A program made the translations under genes and the position numbers. Positions 28,481-36,996 of a stretch of DNA of 64,000 bases are shown in pieces. Under the pieces are notes generated by a model. That model was not told the origin of the DNA, searched no databases, and saw only the letters and a list, made by a program, of their open reading frames with translations. Position 1 is the first letter of the stretch. Each line of letters begins with the position of its first letter. The stretch is from Weissella confusa. Lineage in GTDB: Bacteria > Bacillota > Bacilli > Lactobacillales > Lactobacillaceae. The stretch spans positions 216,501 through 280,500 of the forward strand of contig CP168942.1 of the NCBI GenBank assembly GCA_041871065.1, given 5' to 3'.

Positions 28481-29752
28481 ATGACTGAAAATGAAAAGCG
28501 TAGTGGTAGCAAGTCATCAATGAAGGTGGCGATTGTTGGTTTAGTTGCTGGTTTGATTGGCGGTGGTGCGGCAGCAGGGGGTGTTGCCTACTTGAACAAC
28601 TCGGGCATGTTGGCGCCTTCAACGGTGACGACTGGCAAGACGACACCGGTTAAAGTTAGCAATTCAAATGTGAAGGGAACATCAGATGCAACAAAGGCCT
28701 TTAACAAAGTTTCAGGTGCGGTTGTATCAGTGATTAACCTACAAAAGCAACAATCATTGGGCGATTCAATGTTTGGTGGTTTGACGAGCGATTACGGTAA
28801 CAGTTCAAGTAACGATAGCGATTCTTCAGATTTGCAAACGGCTTCAGAAGGATCAGGTGTCATCTACAAGAAGCAAGGCGGTACGGCTTACATCGTAACG
28901 AACAATCACGTTGTGGCTGGTTCAAATGCATTGCAAGTGTTGTTGAGCGATGGCACGAAGTTGACGGCAACGTTGGTAGGAACTGACGAGCAAACTGACT
29001 TGGCTGTTTTGAAGGTTAATTCATCAAAGGTGTCAGAAGTCGCTGATTTTGCTGATTCATCAAAGATTGAACCAGGTCAATCGGTGTTGGCCATTGGGTC
29101 ACCGTTGGGTTCTGAATACGCAACGTCAGTAACTGAAGGTATTATCTCAGCAACGAAGCGTGAAGTTGATGCGACAGACGAAAGTGGTAACTCACTTGGT
29201 AAGGCGACGGTTATTCAAACTGACGCGGCCATTAACCCTGGTAACTCAGGTGGACCGTTGGTTAACCTTGCCGGCCAAGTCGTGGGTATTAACTCAATGA
29301 AGTTGGCGTCATCATCTGATGGTACATCTGTTGAAGGAATGGGATTTGCAATTCCATCAGATACAGTTGTAAGCATCATTAACGAGTTGGAAAAGAACGG
29401 TAAGGTAGAACGTCCAGCACTTGGTGTGACGATGGTTGATTTGAGCAATGTCTCAACGTCTGATCAAGCAAGTGTCTTGAACCTACCAACTAGTGTTTCT
29501 GGTGGTGTTGTGGTGATGGGTACGACTGACGGTTCTGCAGCTGCTGAGGCTGGCTTGAAGAAGTACGACGTTATTACGAAGATTGATGATACTGATATTA
29601 CGGGTTCTGGTGATTTGCGTGATGCCTTGTACAAGCACAAGGTAGGCGATACCATCAAGATTACTTACTACCGCGATGGTAAGGCCAAGACGGTTGATGC
29701 CAAGTTAACGAAGACAACGAGCTCATTAACATCATCTTCTGAGTCAAATTAG
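28481..29752 (+). CDS. htrA: Serine protease HtrA (DegP/DegQ family)
   Basis: Membrane-anchored surface quality-control protease, 423 residues. N-terminal membrane segment at about 13-35, Ser/Asn-rich linker, trypsin-like domain with His in NNHVVAG (about 143), Asp in TDLAVLKV (about 174) and Ser in NPGNSGGPL (about 257), then one PDZ domain (about 310-405). The ribosome site is the unusually G-rich GGAGGGG. It closes the wal locus and degrades misfolded exported proteins. Its leader palindrome suggests stress control. Confidence 0.96.
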   Translation: MTENEKRSGSKSSMKVAIVGLVAGLIGGGAAAGGVAYLNNSGMLAPSTVTTGKTTPVKVSNSNVKGTSDATKAFNKVSGAVVSVINLQKQQSLGDSMFGGLTSDYGNSSSNDSDSSDLQTASEGSGVIYKKQGGTAYIVTNNHVVAGSNALQVLLSDGTKLTATLVGTDEQTDLAVLKVNSSKVSEVADFADSSKIEPGQSVLAIGSPLGSEYATSVTEGIISATKREVDATDESGNSLGKATVIQTDAAINPGNSGGPLVNLAGQVVGINSMKLASSSDGTSVEGMGFAIPSDTVVSIINELEKNGKVERPALGVTMVDLSNVSTSDQASVLNLPTSVSGGVVVMGTTDGSAAAEAGLKKYDVITKIDDTDITGSGDLRDALYKHKVGDTIKITYYRDGKAKTVDAKLTKTTSSLTSSSESN

Positions 29753-29765
29753 TCAGGAAAAATGG

Positions 29766-29793
29766 AAGGGACTACCTAGGTAGTCCCTTTTTT
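29766..29793 (+). terminator. Terminator of htrA
   Basis: A perfect 24-bp palindrome (29766-29789) with arms AAGGGACTACCT and AGGTAGTCCCTT, followed by TTTTTT. Confidence 0.93.
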
Positions 29794-29873
29794 GCAACAC
29801 TCAGCTTATGATTTGTTAGTTCTGTTAACTAATTGAAACACTTTTTTTACACGTTGTTCACACGGATTAGATA

Positions 29874-30034
29874 TATTATACATATCCGCTGTTCCTAGTG
29901 GATTTCATTACTCCCCAAAGTACATGAAGCGTTACATATTTCCCCAAAGTATGTAACACCCCCCTCGCTGGTTGCGATAGTAGCCGGCGGCGGACCATCG
30001 TTGCGTTCCCCCTCTTGCACGATGGTCTTTTTTT
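29874..30034 (+). ncRNA. Candidate trans-acting small RNA with C-rich loops
   Basis: This lies in the 337-bp gene-free interval after htrA. A -10 (TATTAT, 29874-29879) is followed by about 150 nt with four ordered hairpins. Hairpin 1 (29904-29928) has loop CTCCCCAAAG. Hairpin 2, GTTACATA/TATGTAAC (29931-29938/29950-29957), has loop TTTCCCCAAAG. An unpaired CACCCCCCTC follows, then hairpin 3 GCTGGTT/AGCCGGC with two G-U pairs. A terminator GACCATCGT/ACGATGGTC (29993-30027) carries loop GTTCCCCCTCTT and a T7 tail. Every exposed segment shows C4-C6 flanked by U/C, complementary to G-rich Shine-Dalgarno sites. The layout resembles Listeria LhrC or staphylococcal RsaE, but I see no sequence homology. 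The -35 is not clear. Confidence 0.72.
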
Positions 30035-30040
30035 GTGCCT

Positions 30041-30086
30041 AAAAATAAGCCTCGCTAATGCGTCATTGCATTGGCGAGGCTTTTTT
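30041..30086. terminator. Bidirectional terminator between sRNA and DUF1934 gene
   Basis: AAGCCTCGCTAATGC (30047-30061) pairs with GCATTGGCGAGGCTT (30068-30082). T-runs flank it on both strands; it ends the minus-strand gene at 30091. Confidence 0.92.
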
Positions 30087-30090
30087 CATG

Positions 30091-30519
30091 TTACTTTTCA
30101 AAGTGAAGCTCAAGTGAATAATCACCTAGCAAGGTCTCGCCAGCTAGGAGTGAGTAGGCGACGTTAATGTGTCCAAAATCGTCGTTGAGGACGGTTTTCA
30201 AATCATTTGTGCGAACATCAATTGACATTGATCCTTGTGGTGTCACGTAACGCGTTGGAATTGTAGCATCTGGTGCGAATTGCAAGCGCACATCACTTTG
30301 ACCAGAGCGCTTGAGTGATACTTCACCGGTGGGGGTCAACTTAAACGTCACCGGTGTTTCCAAACCAGCTTGGTGTTCGATGTAACGCAAGTACAACGTT
30401 TCGCCCATAGGGGTGATGGTACCAGTCTCTTCGAACGTAAATGTCTCTTCGTCACCTTCTTGGCGGATGACTGTAGTTAATTTCAATGTTACTGGATATC
30501 CGTTGGCTGAATCTGCCAT
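30091..30519 (-). CDS. DUF1934 (YwiB-like) protein
   Basis: 142-residue cytoplasmic protein resembling Bacillus YwiB (calycin-like beta barrel, DUF1934). I chose ATG 30519 (MADSANGYPVTLKL) because GAAGGAG lies about 10 nt upstream; a longer in-frame start at 30555 would run into the divergent promoter. The sequence is rich in alternating beta strands, with no signal peptide or catalytic motif. Homologues commonly neighbour rpoE and an HD hydrolase, as here. Molecular function unknown. Confidence 0.8.
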   Translation of the reverse strand: MADSANGYPVTLKLTTVIRQEGDEETFTFEETGTITPMGETLYLRYIEHQAGLETPVTFKLTPTGEVSLKRSGQSDVRLQFAPDATIPTRYVTPQGSMSIDVRTNDLKTVLNDDFGHINVAYSLLAGETLLGDYSLELHFEK

Positions 30520-30545
30520 ACAAATTTTCTCCTTCAATAAGCCTA

Positions 30546-30588
30546 TTACTTCCATTATACAGGTATTTCTAGGTTATAATGGAAGTAA
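30546..30588. promoter_or_regulatory. Symmetric divergent promoter region
   Basis: TTACTTCCATTATA (30546-30559) and TATAATGGAAGTAA (30575-30588) are perfect 14-bp inverted repeats. Each supplies a TATAAT, one for the plus-strand HD gene and one for the minus-strand DUF1934 gene. -35 elements are weak. Confidence 0.65.
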
Positions 30589-30632
30589 CGAATCAGTAGT
30601 TCGGAAATAGGGAAGGAATCAAGGTTCGACTT

Positions 30633-31991
30633 ATGACGACAGAAGTAAAGGAAAAGGTCTTTCGTGACCCGGTACATAATTTTATTCGTGTCCAAGATCA
30701 AGTTATTCTTGATTTAATTGGGACGTCTGAATTTCAACGACTACGACGCATTAAGCAATTGGGTGTTGCTAGTGCCGTTTTTCACGGTGCTGAGCACTCA
30801 CGTTTCTCACACTCACTAGGTGTGTATGAAATCGCGCGTCAGTTTGCTGACCATTTAGAAAAGTTTTATCCAACTCAGGAACCGGGTGATGGGTTGTGGG
30901 ACCCAAGTGAGCGCTTGTTGCTGTTAACGTCAGCGCTGCTTCACGATTTGGGACACGGTCCTTACTCACACACGTTTGAACACATTTTCAATACGGACCA
31001 TGAGTCGTACACGCAACAAATTATCTTGTCACCTGAGACGGAAATCAATCAAGTTTTGCGTCAGGTGGCCCCTGATTTCCCAACTAAGGTTGCGAGTGTC
31101 ATCGCTAAGACCTACGAGAATCCACAAGTGGTGCAATTGATTTCTAGTCAAATCGACGCAGACCGCATGGATTATTTGTTGCGTGATGCGTATTACTCTG
31201 GTGCGACTTATGGTGAATTTGACTTAGCCCGCATCATTCACGTGATGCGTCCATACAAGGGTGGCATCGCTTTTGATCAAAAGGGGATGTATGCCGTGGA
31301 AGATTACGTGGTGTCACGCTATCAAATGTACGTGCAGGTCTATTTCCACCCAGTATCACGTTCGTTCGAAGTGTTGTTGCAGCACCTGCTAGAACGCGCA
31401 AAGTTTTTGTATGATGAGAGCAAGACAGATTCACGCATTTCGACGAGTTTCATCTCACCAGCGTTGATGCCATTGTTTGCTGGTGAATTTACATTGGAAC
31501 AATACTTGATGCTGGATGATTCAGTGATGTTGGCCAATATTAGTGAGTGGCGTCTAGCGGATGATGCGATTTTGGCAGATTTAGCAACCCGATTTTTGGA
31601 TCGCAAGCCATTGAAGTCAATTTTGATTGAAGATTCAGCACGCGACTTGCTACCGGCAATTACCAAATTGATTGCATCAGCTGGTTTTGACGAACGTTAT
31701 TACACTGCTGAAAATGACAGTTATGATTTGCCATACGATGCGTATAATCCAAGTGATAAGAAGCCGCGTACACAGATTGAAATGATGCAACCAGCTGGGG
31801 AATTGTTTGAATTATCAACGCAAAGTGCGTTGGTGGCAGCAATGACTGGTCGTATTTTCGGAAACGCGCGCTTCTTCTTCCCACGTGAGATGATGAATAC
31901 GCAAGCGGTTGATGATGTGATGGCACCACTATATGCCGAATTCCAACGCTACGTGCACAACGAGACGCTGGTAACGCCAAGTGAGAAATAA
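30633..31991 (+). CDS. HD-domain phosphohydrolase (YwfO family)
   Basis: 452 residues. The HD metal site is visible: SHSLGVYEIARQF with the first His and LLLTSALLHDLGHGPYSHTFE with HD (about 105-125), then DADRMDYLLRDAYYSG. The family includes a nucleotide-triggered dNTP triphosphohydrolase in Enterococcus; the substrate here is inferred only by similarity. The next gene starts 12 nt after its stop, so it forms an operon with the HAD phosphatase. Confidence 0.87.
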   Translation: MTTEVKEKVFRDPVHNFIRVQDQVILDLIGTSEFQRLRRIKQLGVASAVFHGAEHSRFSHSLGVYEIARQFADHLEKFYPTQEPGDGLWDPSERLLLLTSALLHDLGHGPYSHTFEHIFNTDHESYTQQIILSPETEINQVLRQVAPDFPTKVASVIAKTYENPQVVQLISSQIDADRMDYLLRDAYYSGATYGEFDLARIIHVMRPYKGGIAFDQKGMYAVEDYVVSRYQMYVQVYFHPVSRSFEVLLQHLLERAKFLYDESKTDSRISTSFISPALMPLFAGEFTLEQYLMLDDSVMLANISEWRLADDAILADLATRFLDRKPLKSILIEDSARDLLPAITKLIASAGFDERYYTAENDSYDLPYDAYNPSDKKPRTQIEMMQPAGELFELSTQSALVAAMTGRIFGNARFFFPREMMNTQAVDDVMAPLYAEFQRYVHNETLVTPSEK

Positions 31992-32003
31992 GGGGACAAT
32001 GAC

Positions 32004-32837
32004 ATGGGAATTAAGCTAATTACAATTGATATTGATGACACGCTAGTTAACACAGCAAAGCAAGTGACACCACGTGTGAAGGCTGCGCTACAAGAAGCAA
32101 CTGCGCAAGGTGTGAAAGTTGTTTTGACAACTGGCCGTCCTTTGCCAGGTGTCCAAGAATATTTGGATGAACTGGGCTTGAATCACCAAGATGACCAATA
32201 TGCAATTACGTATAACGGTGGTGTTGTGCAGACGACTAACGGTGAAGAACTTGGTGGTAAGGAATTGGCTTACTCGGATTACCTACGTTTGCGCGAGGTT
32301 GCCGATGAGTTGGGCGCATACTTGCAAGTCGAAACGATTGATGCCGCTTATACGTCAGCTAAAGAAATTAACTACTGGGCTAGCCGTGAGAACTTTTTGA
32401 TTAAGATGCCACTCATCATTAAGCCGGTCGATGAAATGGATCCAAATGACCACTACGTTAAGTTTATGTTCATTGGGGATGAATCCGACATTGATAGTTG
32501 GCGCGATGCCTTGCCGGCCGATGTTAAGGACGCTTACTACATTGTGAAGTCAACGCCACAACACTTGGAGTTCATGCACAAGGATGCAACGAAGGGTAGT
32601 GGTTTGTTGACGTTAGCGGCTAAGCTAGGTATTGATCAATCTGAAACGATGGCTCTTGGTGATCAACAAAACGATATCACGATGATTGAGGCGGCTGGAT
32701 TAGGCGTTGCAATGGGAAATGCTGTGCCTGAAGTGAAGGCTGTTGCAGACGTTGAAACGACGACACAAAACACAGATGGTGTTGGTGTGGCTGTTGAAAA
32801 GTGGGTTTTGGGACGCGATGTACCAGAACTAGCTTAA
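32004..32837 (+). CDS. HAD-family (Cof-type) sugar-phosphate phosphatase
   Basis: 277 residues, Cof/YidA subfamily of HAD hydrolases. Motif I is ITIDIDDTLVN (Asp nucleophile at about residues 8-10), motif II LTTGRPLPG, and motifs III/IV HKDATKGSGL and LGDQQNDITMIEAAG. It probably dephosphorylates phosphosugars or related metabolites; the specific substrate is not apparent. Overlaps no gene and is cotranscribed with the HD hydrolase (12-nt gap, GGGGACAATGAC leader). Confidence 0.88.
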   Translation: MGIKLITIDIDDTLVNTAKQVTPRVKAALQEATAQGVKVVLTTGRPLPGVQEYLDELGLNHQDDQYAITYNGGVVQTTNGEELGGKELAYSDYLRLREVADELGAYLQVETIDAAYTSAKEINYWASRENFLIKMPLIIKPVDEMDPNDHYVKFMFIGDESDIDSWRDALPADVKDAYYIVKSTPQHLEFMHKDATKGSGLLTLAAKLGIDQSETMALGDQQNDITMIEAAGLGVAMGNAVPEVKAVADVETTTQNTDGVGVAVEKWVLGRDVPELA

Positions 32838-32854
32838 TTTCCGAAGAATAACAT

Positions 32855-32883
32855 TTGCCGAAACGGCTGAAATATTGTAAGAT
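32855..32883 (+). promoter_or_regulatory. rpoE promoter
   Basis: TTGCCG (32855-32860), 17-bp spacer, TAAGAT (32878-32883). Confidence 0.65.
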
Positions 32884-32921
32884 AAGACATTGAGTAAGAC
32901 CGCGAAAGGACGTGCAGTGAT

Positions 32922-33515
32922 TTGGCATTAACACAATTTGACGGCCAAAATAAGGCTGAGCTTTCAATGATTGAAGTTGCTCGTGCGATTTTGTCTGACC
33001 GTCATGATACCATGGCGTTTAACGACTTGTTGAATGAAGTACAATCATTCACTGGTAAGTCAGATGAAGAGATTCGTGCGCGCTTGGCACAATTCTACAC
33101 TGATTTGAATATTGACGGTTCATTCATTTCATTGGGTGATAACATGTGGGGACTACGTTCATGGTACCCAATCGACTCAATTGATGAAGCCGTTCACTTG
33201 GATCTTGAAGAAGAAGAAGGTCAACCAAAGAAGAAGAAGCGTAAGAAGATCAACGCCTTTTTGGCAGACGTTGCGGATGATGACGATGTTATCGACTACA
33301 ACGATGATGATCCTGAAGACGACGACTTCGGTGAAGTTGAAGACGAAGATGAGACGGCAGCTGCTGATTCAGACGATGATGATGCAGATGACGACGATGA
33401 TGACGATTCATCAGATGATTTCGGTAATGACGAAGTTGCTGGTGGTATCGGCGAAGAAATCGGTGGTATTGCACCAGTCGATGACGACTACGGTTCAGGT
33501 GACATCGAGCGATAA
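32922..33515 (+). CDS. rpoE: DNA-directed RNA polymerase subunit delta
   Basis: Gram-positive RNA polymerase delta factor, which raises promoter selectivity and polymerase recycling. 197 residues: N-terminal HARE-HTH domain (about 1-95, [16 protein letters not shown] at its end), a Lys patch (KKKKRKK), then a long Asp/Glu-rich unstructured tail. The start is TTG: the nearby GTG at 32917 is blocked by a stop in its frame, and AAGGA lies 11 nt upstream of the TTG. Own promoter and terminator. Its function connects with HelD further on, the other recycling factor. Confidence 0.93.
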   Translation: MALTQFDGQNKAELSMIEVARAILSDRHDTMAFNDLLNEVQSFTGKSDEEIRARLAQFYTDLNIDGSFISLGDNMWGLRSWYPIDSIDEAVHLDLEEEEGQPKKKKRKKINAFLADVADDDDVIDYNDDDPEDDDFGEVEDEDETAAADSDDDDADDDDDDDSSDDFGNDEVAGGIGEEIGGIAPVDDDYGSGDIER

Positions 33516-33526
33516 TTAATATCGAT

Positions 33527-33558
33527 AAAAAAGCGAGCAGTGATGCTCGCTTTTTTAT
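33527..33558 (+). terminator. Terminator of rpoE
   Basis: AAGCGAGC (33531-33538) pairs with GCTCGCTT (33545-33552), T-run after and A-run before. Confidence 0.93.
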
Positions 33559-33680
33559 TTTTCAAAATAACGGCTACTTAACACTGGTAATTTTATTTAT
33601 ATTTTTCAAAAAAGTTAGTTGCGACGGGCGGAACAACTATATAAGGAAGTACATCACAAATTAGAATTCAGGCGTATACC

Positions 33681-33708
33681 ATAGTTTTTGTATCAAAACT
33701 ATATTTTT
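33681..33708 (+). promoter_or_regulatory. Leader hairpin before the His-rich surface protein gene
   Basis: ATAGTTTT (33681-33688) pairs perfectly with AAAACTAT (33695-33702), followed by ATTTTT, just upstream of the GGAGGGG ribosome site. It may be a weak attenuator or an RNA-binding site; no evidence separates these. Confidence 0.5.
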
Positions 33709-33734
33709 CCACATATATTTGGAGGGGATACGTC

Positions 33735-35927
33735 ATGGAACGTAAAAAGATGTACAAAGCCGGTAAGCAATGGATGGTTGCTGCCGCCATTTCAGTTGCT
33801 GCTATGGGAGGCGCAACGGTTGTTGCTAACGCAGATACTGCAACGCCATCAGCAGATCAACCACAAGGTGCGGTGTTGCTAAAGGCGCACCATCACAAGA
33901 CTGTCACGAACAACGTACCAAATGATCCAGCCGGAACAACTACGGACGCTGAAGACCACAAGACCGTAACGGCAAATGTGCCAAATGAAGCGGCAAATGA
34001 TGTTAAGGATGCAGCCGGAAACGACACTGTAGCTGCCAACGTGCCAAACGAAGCAGCTAACACCGTTAAGGACGCAGATGGAAACGACACTGTAACTGCA
34101 AGCGTACCAAACGAAGCGGCAAACGCCGTTAAGGATGCAGATGGAAACGACATCGTAACTGCAAGCGTGCCAAACGAAGCAGCAAACGCCGTTAAGGATG
34201 CAGATGGAAACGACACCGTAACTGCAAGTGTACCAAACGAAGCAGCTAATGATGTTAAGGATGCAGCCGGAAACGACACTGTAACTGCAAGTGTTCCAAA
34301 TGACCCAGCCGGAACGGTTACTAACGCCGACGGAAGCAAGTCAGTAGAAGCGACTGTACCAAATGACGCAGTGCAAGGTGCTAAGTCACACCACAAGCAC
34401 CACCACAACCGTCACCACTATCAAACGCCTGACATGCAACCAGCCGCAGCGCCACAAAGCGAGTCAGACATGGTGCCAAATGCACCCGTTTATGAAATCC
34501 AACGACCAGACACGCAACCAGCTGCAGCTCCAAAGAACATGGAAATGGTAGTGCCAAATGATTCAGTACAATACCAAAAGGCAGATACGGAACCAATTGC
34601 AGCACCACAAAACAAGTCAGATATGGTGCCAAACACGCCGGTGACAGCTGCTAACAAGCACCACAATAAGCACCACAATTACAAGAATCGCGATGTAAAG
34701 TTGACTTTGGAGTCTGGAATCCAAGCTACTAAGTACCACAACCGTCACCACAAGCACCACTACCAAAAGGCAGATACGCAACCAATTGCAGCGCCACAAA
34801 ACAAGTCAGAAATGGTACCAAACACACCAGCTGGAATGAACGTTGATGAAAATGGTAACATGACTGGTTCAGTAGCGAACGAGCCAGCTAACGTTGTAAA
34901 GAACGCTGATGGTAGCGAATCATGGACTGGAAGCGTTGAAAATGATCCAGCTGGAACTGTAACTAACGCCGATGGCAGCAAGACGGTAACTGGTTCAGTA
35001 GCGAACGAGCCAGCTAACGTTGTGAAGAATGCTGATGGTAGCGAATCATGGACTGGAAGTGTTGAAAATGATCCAGCCGGAACTGTTATCAACGCCGACG
35101 GAAGTAAGTCAGTAGAAGCAACTGTGCCAAATGACGCTGTTTCAGCTGCAAAGTCACACCACCGTCACCACCACCACAACCGCAAGCACCAAACGGCAGA
35201 CACACAACCAATTGCTGCGCCACAATTTAAGTCAGAAATGGTACCAAACGCACCAGCCGGAATGAACGTTGATGAAAATGGTAACATTACTGGTTCAGTA
35301 GCAAACGAGCCAGCTAACGTTGTGAAGAACGCTGATGGTAGCGAATCATGGACTGGAAGCGTTGAAAATGATCCAGCCGGAACAGTTACTAACGCTGATG
35401 GTAGCGAGACGGTTACTGCAGTAGTTCCAAACGATCCAATGCAATACCAAACGGCTGATACAGAGCCAATTGCTGCCCCACAATACAAGACGGAAGTGGT
35501 ACCAAACACGCCGGTTACTTCAGCTGACAACCACGACCACGATGTTAACGGAAACGCTAACGTTGATAACAAGGACAATGGCAAGGATGTCACTGTTGAC
35601 ACTAAGGACAACGGCGAGACTGCTTCAGTTGATACCAAGAATAACGGTGAGACTGCTTCAGCTGATACCAAGGATGCCGTAACAAACAACGGTGAACTTG
35701 TAAAGACTACCGTTGCATCATCAGATGCATCAACGACTGCAACTGTCGCATCTGCTAACTCAGCAGCTGCTAAGACGATTGCTTCAGCCGCAACTGTTGC
35801 ATCATCAGCAAAGCACGTTGACTTGCCAGCTACTGCTGCAACTGCTAAGTCAAACGCTGCATTGACTGCCTTTGGTGTACTAGGTGCCCTAGGTGTTGCA
35901 GCTGTTGCTTCACGCCGTCGCGGTTAA
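33735..35927 (+). CDS. Repeat- and His-rich cell-wall-anchored surface protein (KxYKxGKxW signal)
   Basis: 730 residues. The N-terminus holds a KxYKxGKxW signal (KMYKAGKQW, residues 5-13) and a hydrophobic segment ending near VVANA. Residues 61-207 are seven 21-residue repeats (VPNEAANAVKDADGNDTVTA type). Related 21-residue GSVANEPANVVKNADGSESW units occur later. Four His-rich clusters (for example HHKHHHNRHH, HHRHHHHNRKH) alternate with a TADTQPIAAPQ.KSEMVPN module. The C-terminus is LPATA (about 697), a hydrophobic stretch and RRRG, a sortase signal with Ala in place of Gly. KxYKxGKxW proteins are often exported by accessory Sec and glycosylated; none of that machinery is in the window. Adhesion or metal binding is inference. 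Ribosome site GGAGGGG. Confidence 0.85.
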   Translation: MERKKMYKAGKQWMVAAAISVAAMGGATVVANADTATPSADQPQGAVLLKAHHHKTVTNNVPNDPAGTTTDAEDHKTVTANVPNEAANDVKDAAGNDTVAANVPNEAANTVKDADGNDTVTASVPNEAANAVKDADGNDIVTASVPNEAANAVKDADGNDTVTASVPNEAANDVKDAAGNDTVTASVPNDPAGTVTNADGSKSVEATVPNDAVQGAKSHHKHHHNRHHYQTPDMQPAAAPQSESDMVPNAPVYEIQRPDTQPAAAPKNMEMVVPNDSVQYQKADTEPIAAPQNKSDMVPNTPVTAANKHHNKHHNYKNRDVKLTLESGIQATKYHNRHHKHHYQKADTQPIAAPQNKSEMVPNTPAGMNVDENGNMTGSVANEPANVVKNADGSESWTGSVENDPAGTVTNADGSKTVTGSVANEPANVVKNADGSESWTGSVENDPAGTVINADGSKSVEATVPNDAVSAAKSHHRHHHHNRKHQTADTQPIAAPQFKSEMVPNAPAGMNVDENGNITGSVANEPANVVKNADGSESWTGSVENDPAGTVTNADGSETVTAVVPNDPMQYQTADTEPIAAPQYKTEVVPNTPVTSADNHDHDVNGNANVDNKDNGKDVTVDTKDNGETASVDTKNNGETASADTKDAVTNNGELVKTTVASSDASTTATVASANSAAAKTIASAATVASSAKHVDLPATAATAKSNAALTAFGVLGALGVAAVASRRRG
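33915..34355 (+). repeat. Seven tandem 63-bp coding repeats
   Basis: Seven in-frame 63-bp units starting at 33915, 33978, 34041, 34104, 34167, 34230 and 34293 encode 21-residue VPN-initial repeats. Units 2-6 are closest to each other; the outer two have diverged. Copy number is likely unstable. Confidence 0.92.
34866..35117 (+). repeat. Four 63-bp coding repeats (A-B-A-B)
   Basis: Alternating units GSVANEPANVVKNADGSESW(T) and GSVENDPAGTVTNADGSKTV(T) at 34866, 34929, 34992 and 35055. An A-B pair recurs at 35292-35417 after a copy of the His/PIAAPQ module, so a roughly 430-bp block was duplicated. Confidence 0.88.
35292..35417 (+). repeat. Third copy of the A-B 63-bp repeat pair
   Basis: Encodes one GSVANEPANV unit and one GSVENDPAGT unit, near-identical to the 34866-34991 pair. 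Confidence 0.85.
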
Positions 35928-35962
35928 TTTTCGGATTTTTTAGAATCGAATTTTAGATAATT

Positions 35963-36002
35963 AAAAGACGTCAATTTCTAACAAGAATTGACGTCTTTTT
36001 TG
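35963..36002 (+). terminator. Terminator of surface protein gene
   Basis: AAAAGACGTCAATT (35963-35976) pairs perfectly with AATTGACGTCTTTT (35986-35999), then TTT. Confidence 0.93.
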
Positions 36003-36018
36003 GCAGGAGAGTGAGTAG

Positions 36019-36807
36019 ATGGAATTTTACGCATTGGATCGCATTGTGCTACAAGATGGTAGGACGGGCGTTATCGATAAGGTAGATGATGACGCTGTTT
36101 ATGTGTTGCTTGATGACACGTTGGCATATACACCTGTTCGGCGGGATGAAATCAAAAAAATTCTGCCCCACAAAAAAGAAGATTTAAGTTTCAATGACGA
36201 TAACGCTTTTCAAGCGGTCAAGCTGGGTGGGAAGTACCCGTGGAATATGACGTACGTTGAATTAATTGATTATTATAACCGGGTGCTTTGTGTGCCGTTT
36301 GAAAAGGCAGAAAGCATGATACAACCTTATTGGCCATCAGTACACACAAATGATTTGACTCCGATAGGCCTAACAGGCATGTTTTTGAATGAAGATGGTT
36401 CATTTATTGGACCTGTTCGTATCGGTGAAGTGACTGAAACAACGGAGTTCGGTAAGTTGGTATATATGCCAAATCGAGGGATGTGGATTATTTCGCGGGT
36501 TGGTCAGGTGCCAATGTTAAATGATGTCGCGTTTATGATTCGAACGCCGAATGTGGTGGGGATGTCGATTACGTCTTATGAGACTGAACGGGTTTATGAA
36601 ATCGCACCGTCGCGAATAAAAGTGACGATGGGGCAACTGTGGTACGTCTATTTGGGGGTTGTTCGAAAGTTGAATCAACAGGCGCAGTTAACGGGGCCGA
36701 TAGTTAAGGAGTACCATATTGCAGGTAACATAGCTGAGGCGCTTAAGGTGATGGAATATGTATTACGAGATTTAAGATGGACGTATCGCCTAAAAGACAT
36801 TAATTAA
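36019..36807 (+). CDS. Hypothetical cytoplasmic protein
   Basis: 262 residues, no signal peptide or membrane segment. The N-terminal ~55 residues (YALDRIVLQDGRTGVIDKVDDDAVYVLLDD) look like a small KOW/SH3-like beta domain; the rest is a mixed alpha/beta region with aromatic residues (YPWNMTYVELIDYYNRVL, GMWIISRVG, LWYVYLGVVRKL). GGAGAGTGAG lies before ATG. Codon use (ATT, CGA, AAT common) is less biased than in neighbouring core genes, as in the two regulators that follow, suggesting accessory origin. I do not recognise the family. It stands between the surface protein and the regulators. Confidence 0.65.
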   Translation: MEFYALDRIVLQDGRTGVIDKVDDDAVYVLLDDTLAYTPVRRDEIKKILPHKKEDLSFNDDNAFQAVKLGGKYPWNMTYVELIDYYNRVLCVPFEKAESMIQPYWPSVHTNDLTPIGLTGMFLNEDGSFIGPVRIGEVTETTEFGKLVYMPNRGMWIISRVGQVPMLNDVAFMIRTPNVVGMSITSYETERVYEIAPSRIKVTMGQLWYVYLGVVRKLNQQAQLTGPIVKEYHIAGNIAEALKVMEYVLRDLRWTYRLKDIN

Positions 36808-36996
36808 ATAATTGCGGTTAGATTATTTTAAAAATAACGAATTAATTAACAGGTATTTTTATAAAAAATAAAAAAACCAGCCTACTGATAGTTTTTTACA
36901 CCTTATATAAAATAATCATATAGAGAGAAAAAAGGTGTGATAAACTTCCCGAATGTAAGTGAGATTTTTTCTGGGATATAAGAGAGGAAATTTGGT
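36808..36996 (+). other. AT-rich intergenic region before the regulator pair
   Basis: 189 bp, very AT-rich, with homopolymer A/T runs and a possible -10 (TATATA-like, about 36905-36912). GAGAGGAAA before 36997 serves as ribosome site. No terminator or clear -35 could be fixed. Confidence 0.5.

Noticed and set aside
33915..34355. Regularly spaced 63-bp repeats that could be mistaken for a CRISPR array
   Set aside because: The units are contiguous, stay in frame and encode a repetitive surface protein; there are no unique spacers and no cas genes.
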